The notes beneath the pieces were generated by a model. The model was not told the DNA's origin and searched no databases. It saw only the letters and a program-made list of their open reading frames with translations. 64,000 bases of DNA from Spirodela intermedia. Its lineage: Eukaryota > Streptophyta > Magnoliopsida > Alismatales > Araceae. Shown here one piece after another: positions 1 through 13,010 of the stretch. The stretch spans positions 2,848,501-2,912,500 of the forward strand of contig LR746280.1 of NCBI GenBank assembly GCA_902729315.2, in the 5' to 3' direction. The position numbers and the translations under genes are program-made. Within the stretch, counting starts at the first letter, position 1, and the number at the start of each line of letters is the position of its first letter.

Positions 1-846
1 TATTTCTATTTCATAGATGTTTTGATTCAAATGAGTAGAACTAATTCAAAACTTGATGAATAATCTTTGTTCTTATTTTGAATCCTCCAAAACTCATCTG
101 AGATCAAGCTAAAATTATTTTCAACTTATTTTCTATTCATTTTCAATCAAATCTTGATGTATTTATATTTCTAGTATTCTACAAATAATAAGTATTTTTC
201 TATTTTTAAATAGAAAATTACCAAGATTAAAGATTGATTAATAAGCGTTCAACTGTTAAAACAAACTAGAGACATTCACAGTTGACCTCATTTCATGTGT
301 GTGAATTATTGAGCACACATTTGTCTAAAAATAATGGTCATTGTGAAAATAAGTTGAATGTATTTCTCTTTCTTTATTTTCATATAATCTCTCTCTCTCT
401 CTCTCTCTCATGAGACCTTTCTTCTCTCTTCGTCTTTTATGAGATCTTTTTTTTTTCTCTCCCTTTCTCGCCTTCTCTCTTTCTCTTGTGAGACTTTTTT
501 GTCTCTTCATCTCATGTGAGATTTATCTCCTCATCTTCCTTTCTCTCCTTTTCACAAGAGATTTCATCCCTTCTCTCTCTCATGAGAGCATTCTCTTCTC
601 TCTTTTCCTCCCTTTCTCCACTTCCTTTTTTTATTCTTCTCACCTCACCCTTCTATTTTATTATTCTTTTTAAATATAAATAAAATATTAAAATCCCTTT
701 ATATATAAACTAAATTAGTTTTCACAATAGATTAATCAATCTCTCTATGTTCAATCTGAAACTTATTTTTATAGTAATATTTTATTAAGTCTTAGTTGTA
801 AAAATTATTAGATAGTGTGCATTTAAACACAATGATGTGCACATCA
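1..846 (+). repeat. Dispersed repeat family B, copy 1 (truncated by window start)
   Basis: This stretch matches two other places in the window (32343-34895 and about 51333-52330). Shared landmarks, in order, are an opening AT-rich segment around GAGTAGAACTAATTCAAAAC, a T-rich stretch, a long CT-rich tract with interspersed CATGAGA/GTGAGAC motifs (about 386-650 here), and a closing segment ending in TGCATTTAAACACAATG and GTGCACATCA. The consistent right edge and non-coding content fit an LTR or LTR-flanking piece of a retrotransposon. I see no coding potential; the open frames across the CT tract are low-complexity artefacts. The family identity is not known to me. Confidence 0.7.
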
Positions 847-3800
847 ATAGGATAATTTAGTATTTATTGGCTTAATTGATGTTGATACTTATTTTTGTTA
901 GGGTAACAAAAAAAAATGAGAATGATAGCTTTGAATGACCTAGGAGTCTAAGTGAACACATCTAAGAGGTGCTTCTTGGCCATTATATTAATTTAATTGC
1001 TAAAACTAAATTATCATTTTTTTAAGTTAGTTTATGGGATCTCCATAGACAATGAGATTGGTAAATATTTTTCATACCACTATTAGCATTACTAACATAT
1101 AATCTCATGTAAAAGGAAAGAAATTAACTCATAATCATAATCTCTCTCCCTCCCTCCCTTCCACCCTCTTGGTAGACACCTGGTGACCTTATCCTTAATT
1201 GTCATCCAGTATTTTGACATTGAGTTTGCTCTATGTATTATCATCTAAATGTAGTGTAGATTATATACCAAGATGGGGAATGAATTAGGTTTTACTATTT
1301 TTTCATGATTTTAAATAATTTCTAAAAATTTACCATGTAATATGTTGAAATAGTCTATTATGGGTTGAGATAGAAACTGGTGGGTCAAAACAAACTTGAT
1401 CTGAGTTGACACACAAGAACACAATAATTAACTCAACGAAGCTAAACACACCAGACTCTAACACATACAAAAAAAATGATGTATAGTGGTTTGCCCTTTC
1501 TTTTGGCTATGCCAACTTTCTAAGAGTCTCTACCCTTAGTTTTCATTATTCTCCTTTAAGGGAAATATAATTTAAGTTCATTAGCTCAACGAATTTCTTA
1601 CATGGTATATTTCATAAATGTATCACCCCATTCTAGACACCAAGACACTAGTTCGGCTTTCAACCCTCATAATTACTCTTAGGGTGACTTAATGTAGAAA
1701 ATGAAGTTCAATGTGATGCTGAAAGGATAGATTTTTAAGTGTAATAGGGGATTTTTATCCAAGGAAGCTTCGGCTTGATCTTATTTCAAAGAAATTTTCA
1801 TTTATCTTTACATGATTAATCATTAGCACTAAAATTATTAAACCAAATATGTGTGTGTATTTATAGATGAGTTAGTTTATTTTACCTCCCAACGAATCAG
1901 CTACATCATTGGATTTTTTAAAATCAGGTCTTTTTGGAGGAGCGCAGAGAGCCAGGGCAACAAAGGGAGATATGACGAAGAATGCATTTGCAGAGAGGAA
2001 AATAGACCTACATAAATCCTTATGACGATGTATACCTGCTTTATAAGGTGTGATAACTCGACCATTATTATCCGAGTAAAAACAAATAGGTACCTCATTT
2101 GGAAAATTTATCTTCTATGAAGTTCATCATGTATTTCTCATGAGATGGCCAATACATAACTGTTTCAGCAAGGTGAAATAGCCTACGGCATGGTAGTTTC
2201 ATTTATCAACACTCCAGGCTGTAGATGAGATAGCTTCAATAAACTGCTCTTCTGAATGGTCAGCTCTCATAAGTTTGATGATGACGGAAACCGCACCCAA
2301 ACTCGTGAGCTAAAAGCGCCATGACCAACTGTTTTAGAATAATTGAGAATAAAACATACGTCATGAGAATTCATCTTGGCGCAAATTAACAAGATAAATG
2401 TTGCACGTAATTAAACCTAAAATTCTTGGTTTTCTTGTCCTTCTTGTGGTGATTTATTGTATTTTTCTTTAACTCACACTGTGTTGTATGGGCTCCCTGA
2501 AATGAAAATCTCTTAGAAAGACTTTTAGGATCTCTGCACTGGATGTCTTGGATACTTTTTATTTCCTTTAATTACGTGCATAATATTCCAATGGACCTGA
2601 TCACACCCAGATTTATTTTTTGGTTCCTGATGACAAGCTTGCGTTTTATTTCTGTGGACCTGTATCTATAATTTGAAAAAAAAAATCTTATAACACCCCA
2701 ATAGACCAAGACGGCTTCTTTCAGCTTTGTATTTGTTAGAGAGGCTCAACTGAAACTCCTACTCCGGAGTATATGTTTGAAAATTTTCAAAACTAGGATG
2801 ATCATCAGCATGTCTTTGAATAAGGAATTCATGAGGCCGTCCAAATCGTAGGTAACCTTAGCCACCTAGAGTTCATCATTGAGATTACCAACTGGGGTTA
2901 AGCTAAGATCAAGGTTGAATGTATTTTTCACTACGAGTAATGTAGTCCACATATAGGCATCATGTACTTTTTCATCACTATCAAGTCAACAGAAGAAAAA
3001 TGGTTGCAATTATCCTTGGTTCCTCCGCACTCAAAATTTTCATACACAAGAAAACGTGTAAGCGTAAACATATTTGTATGGACTTACAAAGGGATTTTCT
3101 CCTCATCTTACGTGAATATCGACTACCTCAAATCCCCAAATTAGCAGGTCAACAGAGGAAAAAGGGTTGCCAATATAGCTCTAATATACTTTGTAGCTGA
3201 ATACTAGTAACTTCTGAGAAGGTACTTTACCATTATAATATTCATTCCAGCTTTCACACCTAACTCCTAGTTTCTCGAAATTGGATGGCTAATGATTCCT
3301 AATTCCTTACCATCTGTAGGAATTTTGCGTTAAAGATTGAGAATGACATTGCCGAACGTGATGTGCCAACTTCCCGCGGTAGAAAATCAATCAATCGCCC
3401 CGAAAAGAAGGATGCTAAAATCCTCTGCAACATTCATTTCTTCAATGAACAGAAACAGTTGGCTACATACTCTTTAATAGTTGTCTTTCAATAATTTTCC
3501 GCTAAAACACTCATCCTTGGGCTAGGTTTAGTAAAATTACGTCACTTCTCAGAGAGTTGTCAGTTAAGCAGTGAGAACTTGTCGAGCTACCAAGTGCCTG
3601 CAATACCAGGCCTTCGTCTTCATCAAGGAATCTACTCATTTATTTCATGTCTTAATCAAAAACACTTTTCTACTTCATAGAGGCGTGAGGGTCTGAACCT
3701 CTAATGACTAAGAAAATAAAGATCTTAGATTTTTACTCCCTTATTACTCAATACGGCTCAGCCTATGCACAAGATTTGACTTTGACTTAATATAACTAAC

Positions 3801-4170
3801 ATCATTTACTGTCTTCTCTGCTGTAAAATACATTTTTTTTAGGAACGTATCTTCCTCTCGTTTGATTTTACTACTTGAAGAATGCACATTCTTGCGGTGA
3901 TTGTTTGACAATGTTAGATCAGACTTCTTGTCTCAGATCATTGATAAACGTTCCGTCCTGAACATTTTCATTAGACCCCGAGCATAGATTGGGGAGCCAT
4001 TCAGTTGATCAAGTGCGCTTGAAGTGTTTCCTTCGGTTTTAATTTAGCTAATCTTCTCTCTAGACTATCGGCCCTGTTGGGCTTCAATGAATCTGTTATC
4101 CGTAAGTGAAATTCTATCAACTCGTCCGCTCTCAGCCATTTAAATACCATCTATATTATCTCAACGCTGT
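847..4170. other. Gene-free AT-rich stretch with retroelement-like debris
   Basis: No convincing coding region, RNA gene or intact mobile element is visible. Around 1475-1500 the text GTATAGTGGTTTGCCC resembles the 'GTGGTTYGGYC' motif common in plant LTRs and seen again near 20690, 61830 and 62190. All open frames here are short and compositionally biased. Confidence 0.4.
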
Positions 4171-4194
4171 GCTACTGAAATGAATTTCAGTAGC
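4171..4194. repeat. Compact palindrome (11-bp arms, 2-nt centre)
   Basis: The left arm GCTACTGAAAT (4171-4181) and right arm ATTTCAGTAGC (4184-4194) are exact reverse complements separated by GA. It could extrude as a small cruciform or be a relic of a transposon end. No gene lies next to it. Confidence 0.8.
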
Positions 4195-4546
4195 TGACTG
4201 CATCCGTGAAAAAGTTCAGTTATTTGAAGCTTTATGACTACCAACCGAAACATGCTAAATCGATTGTTGGATATATCATCCACATATCTATGGTGGCTGG
4301 AACTATTTGCTTGATGATGTTCAAATTTCTTTTATGACAACTAGGCGCCATCTAAGCTCTCTGAGTTGTCATTGTCATCCATACACTGAGCTTGGTCATG
4401 GTTACCCTCAATCTTCTCCTCTGAGGCATCTCTGATTTGGCTTCAATCGCCTCTTACACCCTTTCGTTGGGTCTCTCATCTTCATCCAGCAAGGAGGATC
4501 TCTTTGATTTTACTAGATGGATACTTTTAGTAGAGAATGAACTTGG
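4195..4546. other. Gene-free stretch between two palindromes
   Basis: There is no coding signal and no recognisable repeat. It merely separates the palindromes at 4171-4194 and 4547-4590. Confidence 0.3.
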
Positions 4547-4590
4547 ATTTTTTGACACGATTACTCCCGTGAGTAATGGTGTCAAAAAAT
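4547..4590. repeat. Near-perfect 20-bp inverted repeat with 4-nt loop
   Basis: Arm 1 (4547-4566) begins ATTTTTTGACAC and arm 2 (4571-4590) ends GGTGTCAAAAAAT. They are reverse complements with one mismatch, separated by CCGT. A transcript from either strand would form a 44-nt stem-loop. It is too short for a typical plant miRNA precursor and matches no miRNA family I know. Confidence 0.8.
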
Positions 4591-5299
4591 AATCCTTAGT
4601 GAGTAAGAAGTGTATGCGCCTATACTCTCGTGGTTGGAGGATTCATAGTACTTCTTTGTGAACAAAGGTTTGTGCTAGAAGAAGGGTAGGAAGTAAGGCA
4701 GTACTTGCTTGATACATCAAGAGCCCACAGTGTTTAGTCCTAGTAGTAGGAAACCTGCCAAAGCTTACTGAGCTCGCCTTGCCTGTCCTCCCCAAACCCA
4801 TGCCACTCTGTTTGTGGCTCTTAATTTCCTTCTAGATGATAATTTGGGATAGGATGTCTCATCGAATTTAGTCATGTCATCTCCCCCTTAACTCTTCTTC
4901 AAGACTTTGGTGTGGTGATAAATGCTCCACATGTGGAGGACTGCTGGACCTTGCCTTTCTTCAACTTTATGAACAACATGGATTTTATTTTTTTCCTCTA
5001 TCTTTATTTTTCATTTTTTTCTTCTTTGGGCTCGCTTATATATTTTTCTTTGTTTTCCTTATCTGTAGTTTTGAGCTCACTTCATTCCGCTGACTCTATT
5101 CTTGTGATTTTTCATTTTTTCGATTCTAGTCTTTCACTTTTAATAACTGTGAATCCCTAAAGAAATTTTGTACAGTTCAAATTCCTGTATAGAAGGTTTA
5201 TACAACAAATAACCCTGTAGATATTCTTTTAAATAATATCAACTAGTCCCTGGACCTGGTTGACTTACTAAGGACACGAGTCATGCCTTGACATGATAA
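4591..5299. other. Gene-free stretch
   Basis: One open frame (4912-5160) is rich in Phe, Ser and Leu because of T-rich DNA and shows no domain. I see nothing else that can be supported. Confidence 0.3.
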
Positions 5300-5945
5300 T
5301 GGCAGTTACGATTATTGGTGAATCTTGGTGTTGGATGCGACTTAAAAAGACAGGTCAAGAGGAGAATTTTTAAATGTAACTCATCATTTTAGGCAGCTAT
5401 ATTTAATGAGCGCCATCTATGGGAAGAGAAAAGATCTGTTCATTGATCGATTATCATAGACAGAAATGGTGCAATTAATGGGTAAACCATTTATCATGAA
5501 AACGCCTAGTAGACAAGCTGACCATTTTTCATGGAAATGGCCACACTTGCAGAAATCAAGGATACTTGAAGGAGATTGGGTCCTTAGTGATGCCTATGAA
5601 TAGAGGCCCCCTCCCCACCTCTTGGACATCTTATTTGAGATTACTTGGAAAGGGTCCGACGGGAGATCTCAAGAGGGTTTCTTAGGGAGAGTTTTGAGGG
5701 CCAAGAGTGAGGATTTTTTCCTTCAATTCTTAATGAGAGTTTCATCATAAACTTGTCCACATGTAGAGAACATTTTGTCATCAGCATCTATGGACATAGA
5801 GGCTAACCCCCAAATGACATTAAACTTCTTGCGTCCGTACTTTTGTCGTGGGTTGATTATTCTTCCCTAAGTTTACTTCTTATCACGCGTTCATGGGAAT
5901 AACATTTTTTTAGTTGGAATGAGCATTTGCTCCAACACCAACATA
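5300..5945 (+). mobile_element. Probable decayed LTR of a retrotransposon
   Basis: A TATA-like element (CCTATGAATAGAGGC, about 5588) is followed by GC-richer leader-like sequence. The stretch closes with GAGCATTTGCTCCAACACCAA and is followed by ACAAGTGGGTAGCTTTAGG. That last piece resembles a decayed tRNA-Met primer-binding site (TGGTATCAGAGC type) just after an LTR end. The left edge is not clear and no partner LTR was found, so this is a weak call from layout alone. Confidence 0.3.
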
Positions 5946-8278
5946 TAACAAGTGGGTAGCTTTAGGATTCTCTATTGTGTATAGACCAAGGGTTTTGCAG
6001 GGTTTGTTAGCATCTATCATAGTGAAAGTCAGTGAGCCTAGTAAGAATTGTTAACCATTTAGGAGCATTTAACTAGGTTCCTACTTCAGGCTGTGTAATA
6101 GCTCGAGATGAGAAGGAAAAAAAGAAAAGAGAGCGTATGATCTTGTGAGAGATTCCAGTGTTCGACATCTGAGGAGGTGCATTTCCTACTATTTGGAGGA
6201 AAAAGTAGAGAAGATACAGACGACAAAACATGTGGGTGATGATGTGGGACGTTCAAATTGCTTTAGTGATTAATTAATTCCCCCAATAGAATATTTTCTT
6301 CATAGGATTGTCATTCTTCTGCTTTCGCTGAGCTCTTTTCAATATTCACCAAAAATTACATCAGTTGCACGTATTCTGTCCTCGAATGATTTCTCATTCC
6401 AAAAAATATGGTTGTCAAAGTATCTCCTAAGTCGAGATCCACTAGTAATAGGTTCATTGTGACGACCAATCCTAACATGAGGACATGACATTGAGCCAGT
6501 GGAGTTTCCTGGTTTCCCACCTGAGCTGCCTTCAAGAAAAACTTTCCCTCGATGAGGACAGGTCCTATGGATGGATATCTAATAGGAGTAATTAAGCGGC
6601 CATGGAAGCCAATGCGTAACAAGGGTAACTTGTTACAGTAATGTCACGGGTGGAGTTCAGTCGCCCTGAGTATATTTGAGGACAGATCCCTCAAAAAGTT
6701 TCTTCCGACTGATATTTCCAGAACGTTCCTCACCACATATTCTTCGCTTTTTACTGAAAAATCACCTACCAAGAGCATTATCATGAGCCTTTCATTCAGT
6801 AGAGGTCCACACACTTATTCACCTGGCTTTGCTTATTCAGTAGAGGTGCACAGTGCACTTGCAGATTAAGTAAACACTCTTCGATCTCATTGTGATATCA
6901 AGAGGGTGAAAAAAAATAATCGATTGTTTCCTTTTCTTCACATATGACTATTTTGCATGAGAGAAAATGGTGGTGATTTATATGCCCTGAGGAATCCAAT
7001 CTTCTAGTTCAATAGAGGGAAATTGAGCTTTGCTTTTCTTCTAGATCAATATTTCTATGGTAATGCGAAATCCACCATACCTGAATGATGATATCAGACA
7101 CATTTACAGATACTAATGATTCTCTCGGACAGCATATTCGTCGTTAAAGTATTGATCTAAAATATAATGCTGATGGATTGGCGGAAACTCTCGTGGGGTC
7201 ACAGAAGTTTGTAATTTGATAGTGAAGGTTTAGAGCCTGATATTTCACAGTGATTTATATCTTCCCTCATTTTGTTAGTTGATGTCTCCATTTAAAACTT
7301 GTTGTGTATGGGTCAACTGATGCTTGAGGATGCCAATGACTTCTTGCCATAAACAAATCATCTGCTGATGATGGCAGATTTGCAGGTTAAATGATGCAAC
7401 CTTGCAAGTTGAAGGATATCAGACCCATGTCTGAACTTTTAACACATGAAGTATGCCGTTTAGGCTTCCTTTATCCTATCAATAAAGACATGTTTTCTCA
7501 TAAGTTCGGCAGGGTATTTCTATAAGTATGAAGAAAATTTATTGGTCTATTCCTGTGTCCAAAAACGGTTACAACTCTAAATCTTGCACTGAAGCTATGC
7601 TATGATTTTGTTCTTTAGATGAGTCACAAGCCCAATGTCTTCATCCAGGTCGGTATACGGATGGGGAGCTCATAAATGATACTGGAACATTCAAGCTTCG
7701 TTTTTCGTGGAAGGTGAGAAGGTTCCATATGGCTGCTAATATTTCTAAAGCAGGAGGTTCTCTCAGCATTTGCACTCTTGCTATTGGTAAAGTGAGATTT
7801 TGTCTTGATAATGTTCTGAAGTGGTATCATCAATTTTTTGAACTTCATAATCGTAAAAATTCATTGTAATTTATGATGAGTTTGTAGTTTTTGAACATCT
7901 TATCTCTGTCGCTATCAGTTTACTTAGTTTTCGTAATCATATTTTCTTGTGGCCTTCATTCTTATATCCTGATCTTGGGCATGAAACCATTTTCAATTGG
8001 TTTCCAGATGAATTGCTTTTCCAACCCCTCCACCTCCACCCCATCATTTTTCTTCAGTTTTCTATTAAAATCAGACCACTACGTCTGGAGATTGTTCGCA
8101 TTCGTTCCATCATAAGAATAGGACAGAATTTTCAGCTTACAACATATTATGAAGAAATGCTATCAACTGAGACAAATATTCTTTCTTCAAATGTCTTCTT
8201 TGTGCCTTGCATGATGGTGGTGCCTTGTATAATAAAACTAGATCCTAAAAGTACAAAAATGAAAATGAAAAAATGGTA
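5946..8278. other. Gene-free stretch
   Basis: Open frames on both strands are short (under 115 codons) and none shows a recognisable domain. The minus-strand frame at 6356-6622 and its neighbouring frame read somewhat protein-like, but I could not link either to a family. Old retroelement or pseudogene sequence is possible. Confidence 0.3.
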
Positions 8279-8340
8279 AAGGAGGAGGAGGATGATGATG
8301 ATGATGATGGTGATGAAGAAGAAGAAGAAGGAGAAAAGGA
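8279..8340 (+). repeat. Compound trinucleotide microsatellite (AGG)n(GAT)n(GAA)n
   Basis: Runs of AGG, then GAT, then GAA repeats lie back to back. They create a methionine/lysine-rich frame on plus and a serine/phenylalanine-rich frame on minus, neither of which is a gene. Confidence 0.85.
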
Positions 8341-10080
8341 ATGCGGAAAGAACAAAAGAAGTAAGAAACAATTGGAAAACACGAATGACATGTGCAGAGG
8401 AAGAAGAAAACAAAAATGAAGTAAATTTTCGGTCAAAGGGAGTTAGTAATATCCCGTGGTCATTTTTTTTTAAAAGTAACAATTTTTACTAGCATGTTCG
8501 ACAGCGTCACCTGGGACACTTACCCTTCCTGCGGTCCCTGCCCTTCTTATTTTAGTTTTCTTCTTCCCCTCCCCTTTTATATTTTTTGCCCTCTGGCTGT
8601 CTCTTCCCATCCTTCCTCTCCTTGTGTGCCATGGATCTTATCTATTAGGTTGATGTGGTGGTTAAAATGATTCATTTTATGCTTAAAAAGGCTTTAAAGA
8701 TGACAATGCTTCTTCATCTTTAAAATCTCGACGCAGTTGTAATATCTCATTTCTGATTTATTTTTTCGAAACAGATATTTTTCTTTGGTTCAGTGAATTT
8801 TATCTATCTCTAGAGTTCAATTTGCGCTCTTTTGTTCGACTGACCCCTTCTGATGTACGCGCTCATAGAGTCGAGAATCCATGAGAGGTTGATGCTCATC
8901 CTGACTCTCTCAACAACTAAGTGCGCTCATTATTGATGGGCTTGGGACTCATTAAAGGAGATCCTTATTGAAATTCCTTCCCCATTTTTTATTCTTTCAT
9001 TTACGCATGCCCTTTTTCAAATTTGTCCTTTTTATATTTCTGGACAGACCCAAATCGGTGATTTACTTCTTCAATACTCCATTAGATCCTTGATGTCTTT
9101 TCTAGGGTTGCAGATTGTATATTTTTAATATGTCGAATTAAAGTATCACTCGTAAAAATAGTATCATAAATTTTTAAATACATTATTACATTTTCCTGTG
9201 AAATTAAGTGATTTTTTGTCCATTAAGCGAATATTCATCTTTGCCGATTATATTTCCAACCTGGATATTTCTTTTAACCACAGTAAGGCATCTCGTTTTT
9301 TCCTCATCTAGAGAGAGTTCTGATGGAGAGTAAATCCGTTCTATTTCAGATGTCTGAAAAACTTAATCATCTTATTTCTGATAAAAATTCTGACGAATTT
9401 TAAATATTGATAGATTTAAATTTAAAATTTTTCTCGCCTTCTATTTTCTGAATTGAAACAGTTTAAAAATTTCTCTATTTCCACAGATCGGAACGTTATT
9501 CTGTAACAATTTATATGCCCTGTCTGATGTAAAAATTTCGATTATGTTGTCTTTTCACTTTTAGGTTGCTCGGACCATAGAGTCTATGATGATTTCCGGA
9601 GTTTAATCATATATTAAAATGCTTGTCTAACCTCAGTGTCTTAGAAATGTGGAACCTCGTTTCACTTTCAGACAGTTTTCTGTTTCTGCTTATTTCTTCG
9701 CGATAATTGATCGTGTAAAATACTTACGAAGCACTTTGCCATTTTTCTCAATGCCGTGATCTCGATCTTGGTCTGGCCTAGCTGTAACACCGTAAATATC
9801 CATCCATACATAGACACATTCAGTGGGTACGAAGTGTCAACAAGGAAGAAACTGTCTTTCTCGATTCACGGAAGTGCCAAGCGTTTCTTTTGATCTGGCA
9901 AAGGGACTCATTAATTTTATTTTACCGTATTGAGCCCGTAACTTTTTCATGTTTGCTGAGTTCATGTTCCTACCCATAGAAGTGGTTTTCATGTTTTATT
10001 TGAATGGCACGGCCAAGTGACCAAGATGCGTTTCTTAGCGGAAACTAAAACGCGACGGATGCCATAGTTATTTATTTCCA
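8341..10080. other. Gene-free stretch
   Basis: This is AT-rich DNA with scattered T-rich runs. No coding frame, tRNA, snRNA or intact repeat was recognised. Confidence 0.35.
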
Positions 10081-10102
10081 TGTGAAACGTTACATAATTG
10101 GT

Positions 10103-10118
10103 GGCTATATATAGGGGC
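10103..10118 (+). promoter_or_regulatory. TATA-like element without an obvious gene
   Basis: GGCTATATATAGGGGC contains a strong TATATATA core (10106-10113) in a GC-flanked setting typical of plant TATA boxes and of LTR promoters. Downstream, 10140-11800 has no supported gene, so the site may belong to an old LTR, to a non-coding transcript, or be chance. Confidence 0.35.
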
Positions 10119-10139
10119 ATTATAGGAACACTCTTCAAG

Positions 10140-11830
10140 GACTGAAACTAGAAACTAGAATTTTCTTATTTTGTCTTTTTGGGAGGTGATCGTGACCACA
10201 TTTTGTTCGAGTTTATAGTTATTTTCTTAGGATAAATAGAAATGGATCTCTCGATCCCTCGTAGCCTTTTCACCTTGTGATCTGCTTGCGGGTATATTAC
10301 CTTGCTGACAGGTGGACGTAATTATGCCAAATGATATTTTCTATATTTCAGAGACAGATTTATGTATATGTATCGACATATATATACATATATGTGAATT
10401 GATGGATATTTTTGTTAGTATGCTTCAATTTTTAAATAGACACTATAAATTGGCATTTTTCTTCCATTAAAACCTTTTCTCACACTTTTGTACTGCTAGC
10501 TCAGCATAAAATGACTTAATATACCCGCTAGGAAGATCGACTGTGTCAATGTTAACGATCTTCTGAGAAAAATCTTCTGAGTAGTGCATGTCGAAGTCAT
10601 TCATTCCTTTGCGATATTCTGTACACCAGTTGGGTTAACATAAATTTAGAGAAATTGCTTCATTTCAAATGCTTTTCACACCTAAAATGAAAAAAAATCT
10701 ATTATGCTTTAATTTCAAAATTCGATTTACTCTGTTAACTCGTAGGCATGTTTCCAAACATCTGGATGTACCGGGTTTCTACTTTTGAGCCCTTAAAGTC
10801 TAATCCATGGCCAAAGTTAGAAGTTAAATTTTCCTTTTACAGTCATTCTCAGGAGCAGAAGGATTTTTAGGTTTTTCTCTCCAGACATTCTTTATATACT
10901 GATTAACGGGTAATGTCTATGACCTTTTTTCCTAGATAGCATTAAATAAAAGTTGTTTCCTTCCACAGCGTGCCATTGGGAATTCATTTTTTCGGTTTTT
11001 TAATTTTTTAAATTATTCGGCTTTATGTTTACCAGATTTATTAGATCAACGGCACTCGCCTCGTAATCGGAGCTCGTTCTTTTGGATGGATGACCTTTGA
11101 AAGTCTGCTTTCAAGCTACATAAAAGTAATACGCTACTCCTAATGGGGGTTTTTAAGATTAGAATTTTTGCTCATATCCCTCATGGAAAAGATATCCTTG
11201 TTCATCTCGCAGCCATTATCAATAGAAAAAAAAAGAAGAGAAACTTGTAAATTATAAATCATAATTTTTTTGAATCCTTTTCTGGGCAAGCCTCCCTGTT
11301 CTTGTGAAGGAGAGATTTTCCCATGGATTCACGTTGGCATTGATCTTTCTAATTTAGGCGAAAGCCTTCATTCACCATGAGGCCATTTCATTCTAGTGGA
11401 GCCAGCAGATTAATAATAACTACGCAAGTTCCAAGCTTGCACCGACGGAAACGGATAGTGAAGGCTTCCTACTGTTCTAAGTTCATGTCATTTGGGTGTT
11501 TACCAATGAGGATTTGTTCTTCATCCCCAACCTTGGAACATCAACTTCTTTGGTGTAATCATCATGCAACTGGTCTACGAAAATTGGCCTCATACTGCCA
11601 TATTTTGTAAACCTATTGCCCCGGCTTCAACCCATTAGACAAGCTATGGCTTCAACCCTAGAATGATGATGACGATGATGATTTAGTATTTTGATTCTAT
11701 CCTAAGTTTAATTATGAAAATTATTGTTTTGAGAATTGTTGGGAATATAAAGTTCTTCCTGAAAAGTTAGAGAGTTGTATCAATAATTGAGTTACTTTAC
11801 GGAGATGTAAAATTAAATTACCTAGCTATG
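10140..11830. other. Gene-free stretch
   Basis: No domain-bearing frame was seen. The frame at 11377-11610 has no start context or family resemblance. A short GATGATGAC-type trinucleotide run lies near 11660. Confidence 0.35.
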
Positions 11831-11914
11831 TATGTCCACATTTATAATTTTCCATGCACCATGGCACCAGACAGAACGTGAACCACACCGAGATACCTTT
11901 GCGGACGTATATCT

Positions 11915-12167
11915 CTCTACTTCTCTTCTCTTGCTCTCTCACTCTCTCACTCTCTCTCTCTCTCGATATATTTATCTATCGATACATCTATGCAAAATAA
12001 ATTTCCAAACGGAAAGTAAAGAAGGTTGAACACGTGTGCCGCATAGACATGACCTCTCTGAATGGCGTTTATCAGATAAAGTGGAGAATCGAAAGCTGAC
12101 TTCGCATGGGTACCAGTTCTTCTTGCCAATCTGGACTTGTACATGATGTTCTGAGCTTCGGTTCACG

Positions 12168-12201
<34 letters not shown>

Positions 12202-12735
12202 GCCTCGTCCCTCCATCAAGTACGAAACCCAGATGGGGAGGGAGGTAGAAGGGCCCGGATGGCTGCTGCTAGTAAGATGAAGGCTTGCTCCGTGATCTTC
12301 TTGATTCCAGTCATAATTTTCGGCTAGAAAAATGTCCAGCCCATGAGTTGAAGCATGCTACGTCATCATGGAGATGGCAGGGGATGGACCTTTACTTGTA
12401 GAGAGAGAAAAGACCAGAAGCCTCCTGCCGCATGGAAAATTGCACTGTTCATCTCGTTTATATCTCTATGGTCTTCTCTCTCTCTCTCTCTACTAACCAA
12501 CGTGGAGAAGACCCCAGCTGAGGAAAAGCAGGGAAAAGCTAAAGCCACATTTGTCTGTCTCTATCGTGTTGCCTTGCTTTCCCTTTCTCTTTTCCTCGGC
12601 CACCTTGCTTTCGTCCGAGTCCGTGGAGACTTCCCACATCCCTTCTCCTTTCATATCTACCTCTGGGGATCGTCAGTGACCCCCACATGCAACCCCCATG
12701 CATATCCTCATGTAGGTCTCCTCTCTCTCTCGTAA
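11915..12735. repeat. CT-microsatellite-rich flank
   Basis: CT dinucleotide tracts occur at about 11920-11965, 12170-12200, 12475-12492 and 12718-12732, separated by moderately GC-rich sequence. Overlapping open frames on both strands are Ser-Leu or Arg-Glu repeat artefacts. The area lies downstream of the minus-strand DUF1666 gene. Confidence 0.7.
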
Positions 12736-12830
12736 TGTTCATGTCGGCAGTGGGTGGAGATTCAGCTTGGCTCACGTCATCTAGTTCCCCAAAGCAACGA
12801 TAACCAGTGTCAGGGAAGAAAGGAGGGGTT

Positions 12831-12862
<32 letters not shown>

Positions 12863-12961
12863 CCTCGCAATGTCCATGTGGACGCTGGGTAGAGATTCAG
12901 CTTGGCTCCCTTCATCTAGTTCCCCAAAGCAACGATAATCAGTGTCAGGGAAGAAAGGATG

Positions 12962-13010
<49 letters not shown>

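Noticed and set aside
8147-8492. Frames rich in Met/Lys or Ser/Phe
   Set aside because: Produced by the GAT/GAA microsatellite and A/T runs.
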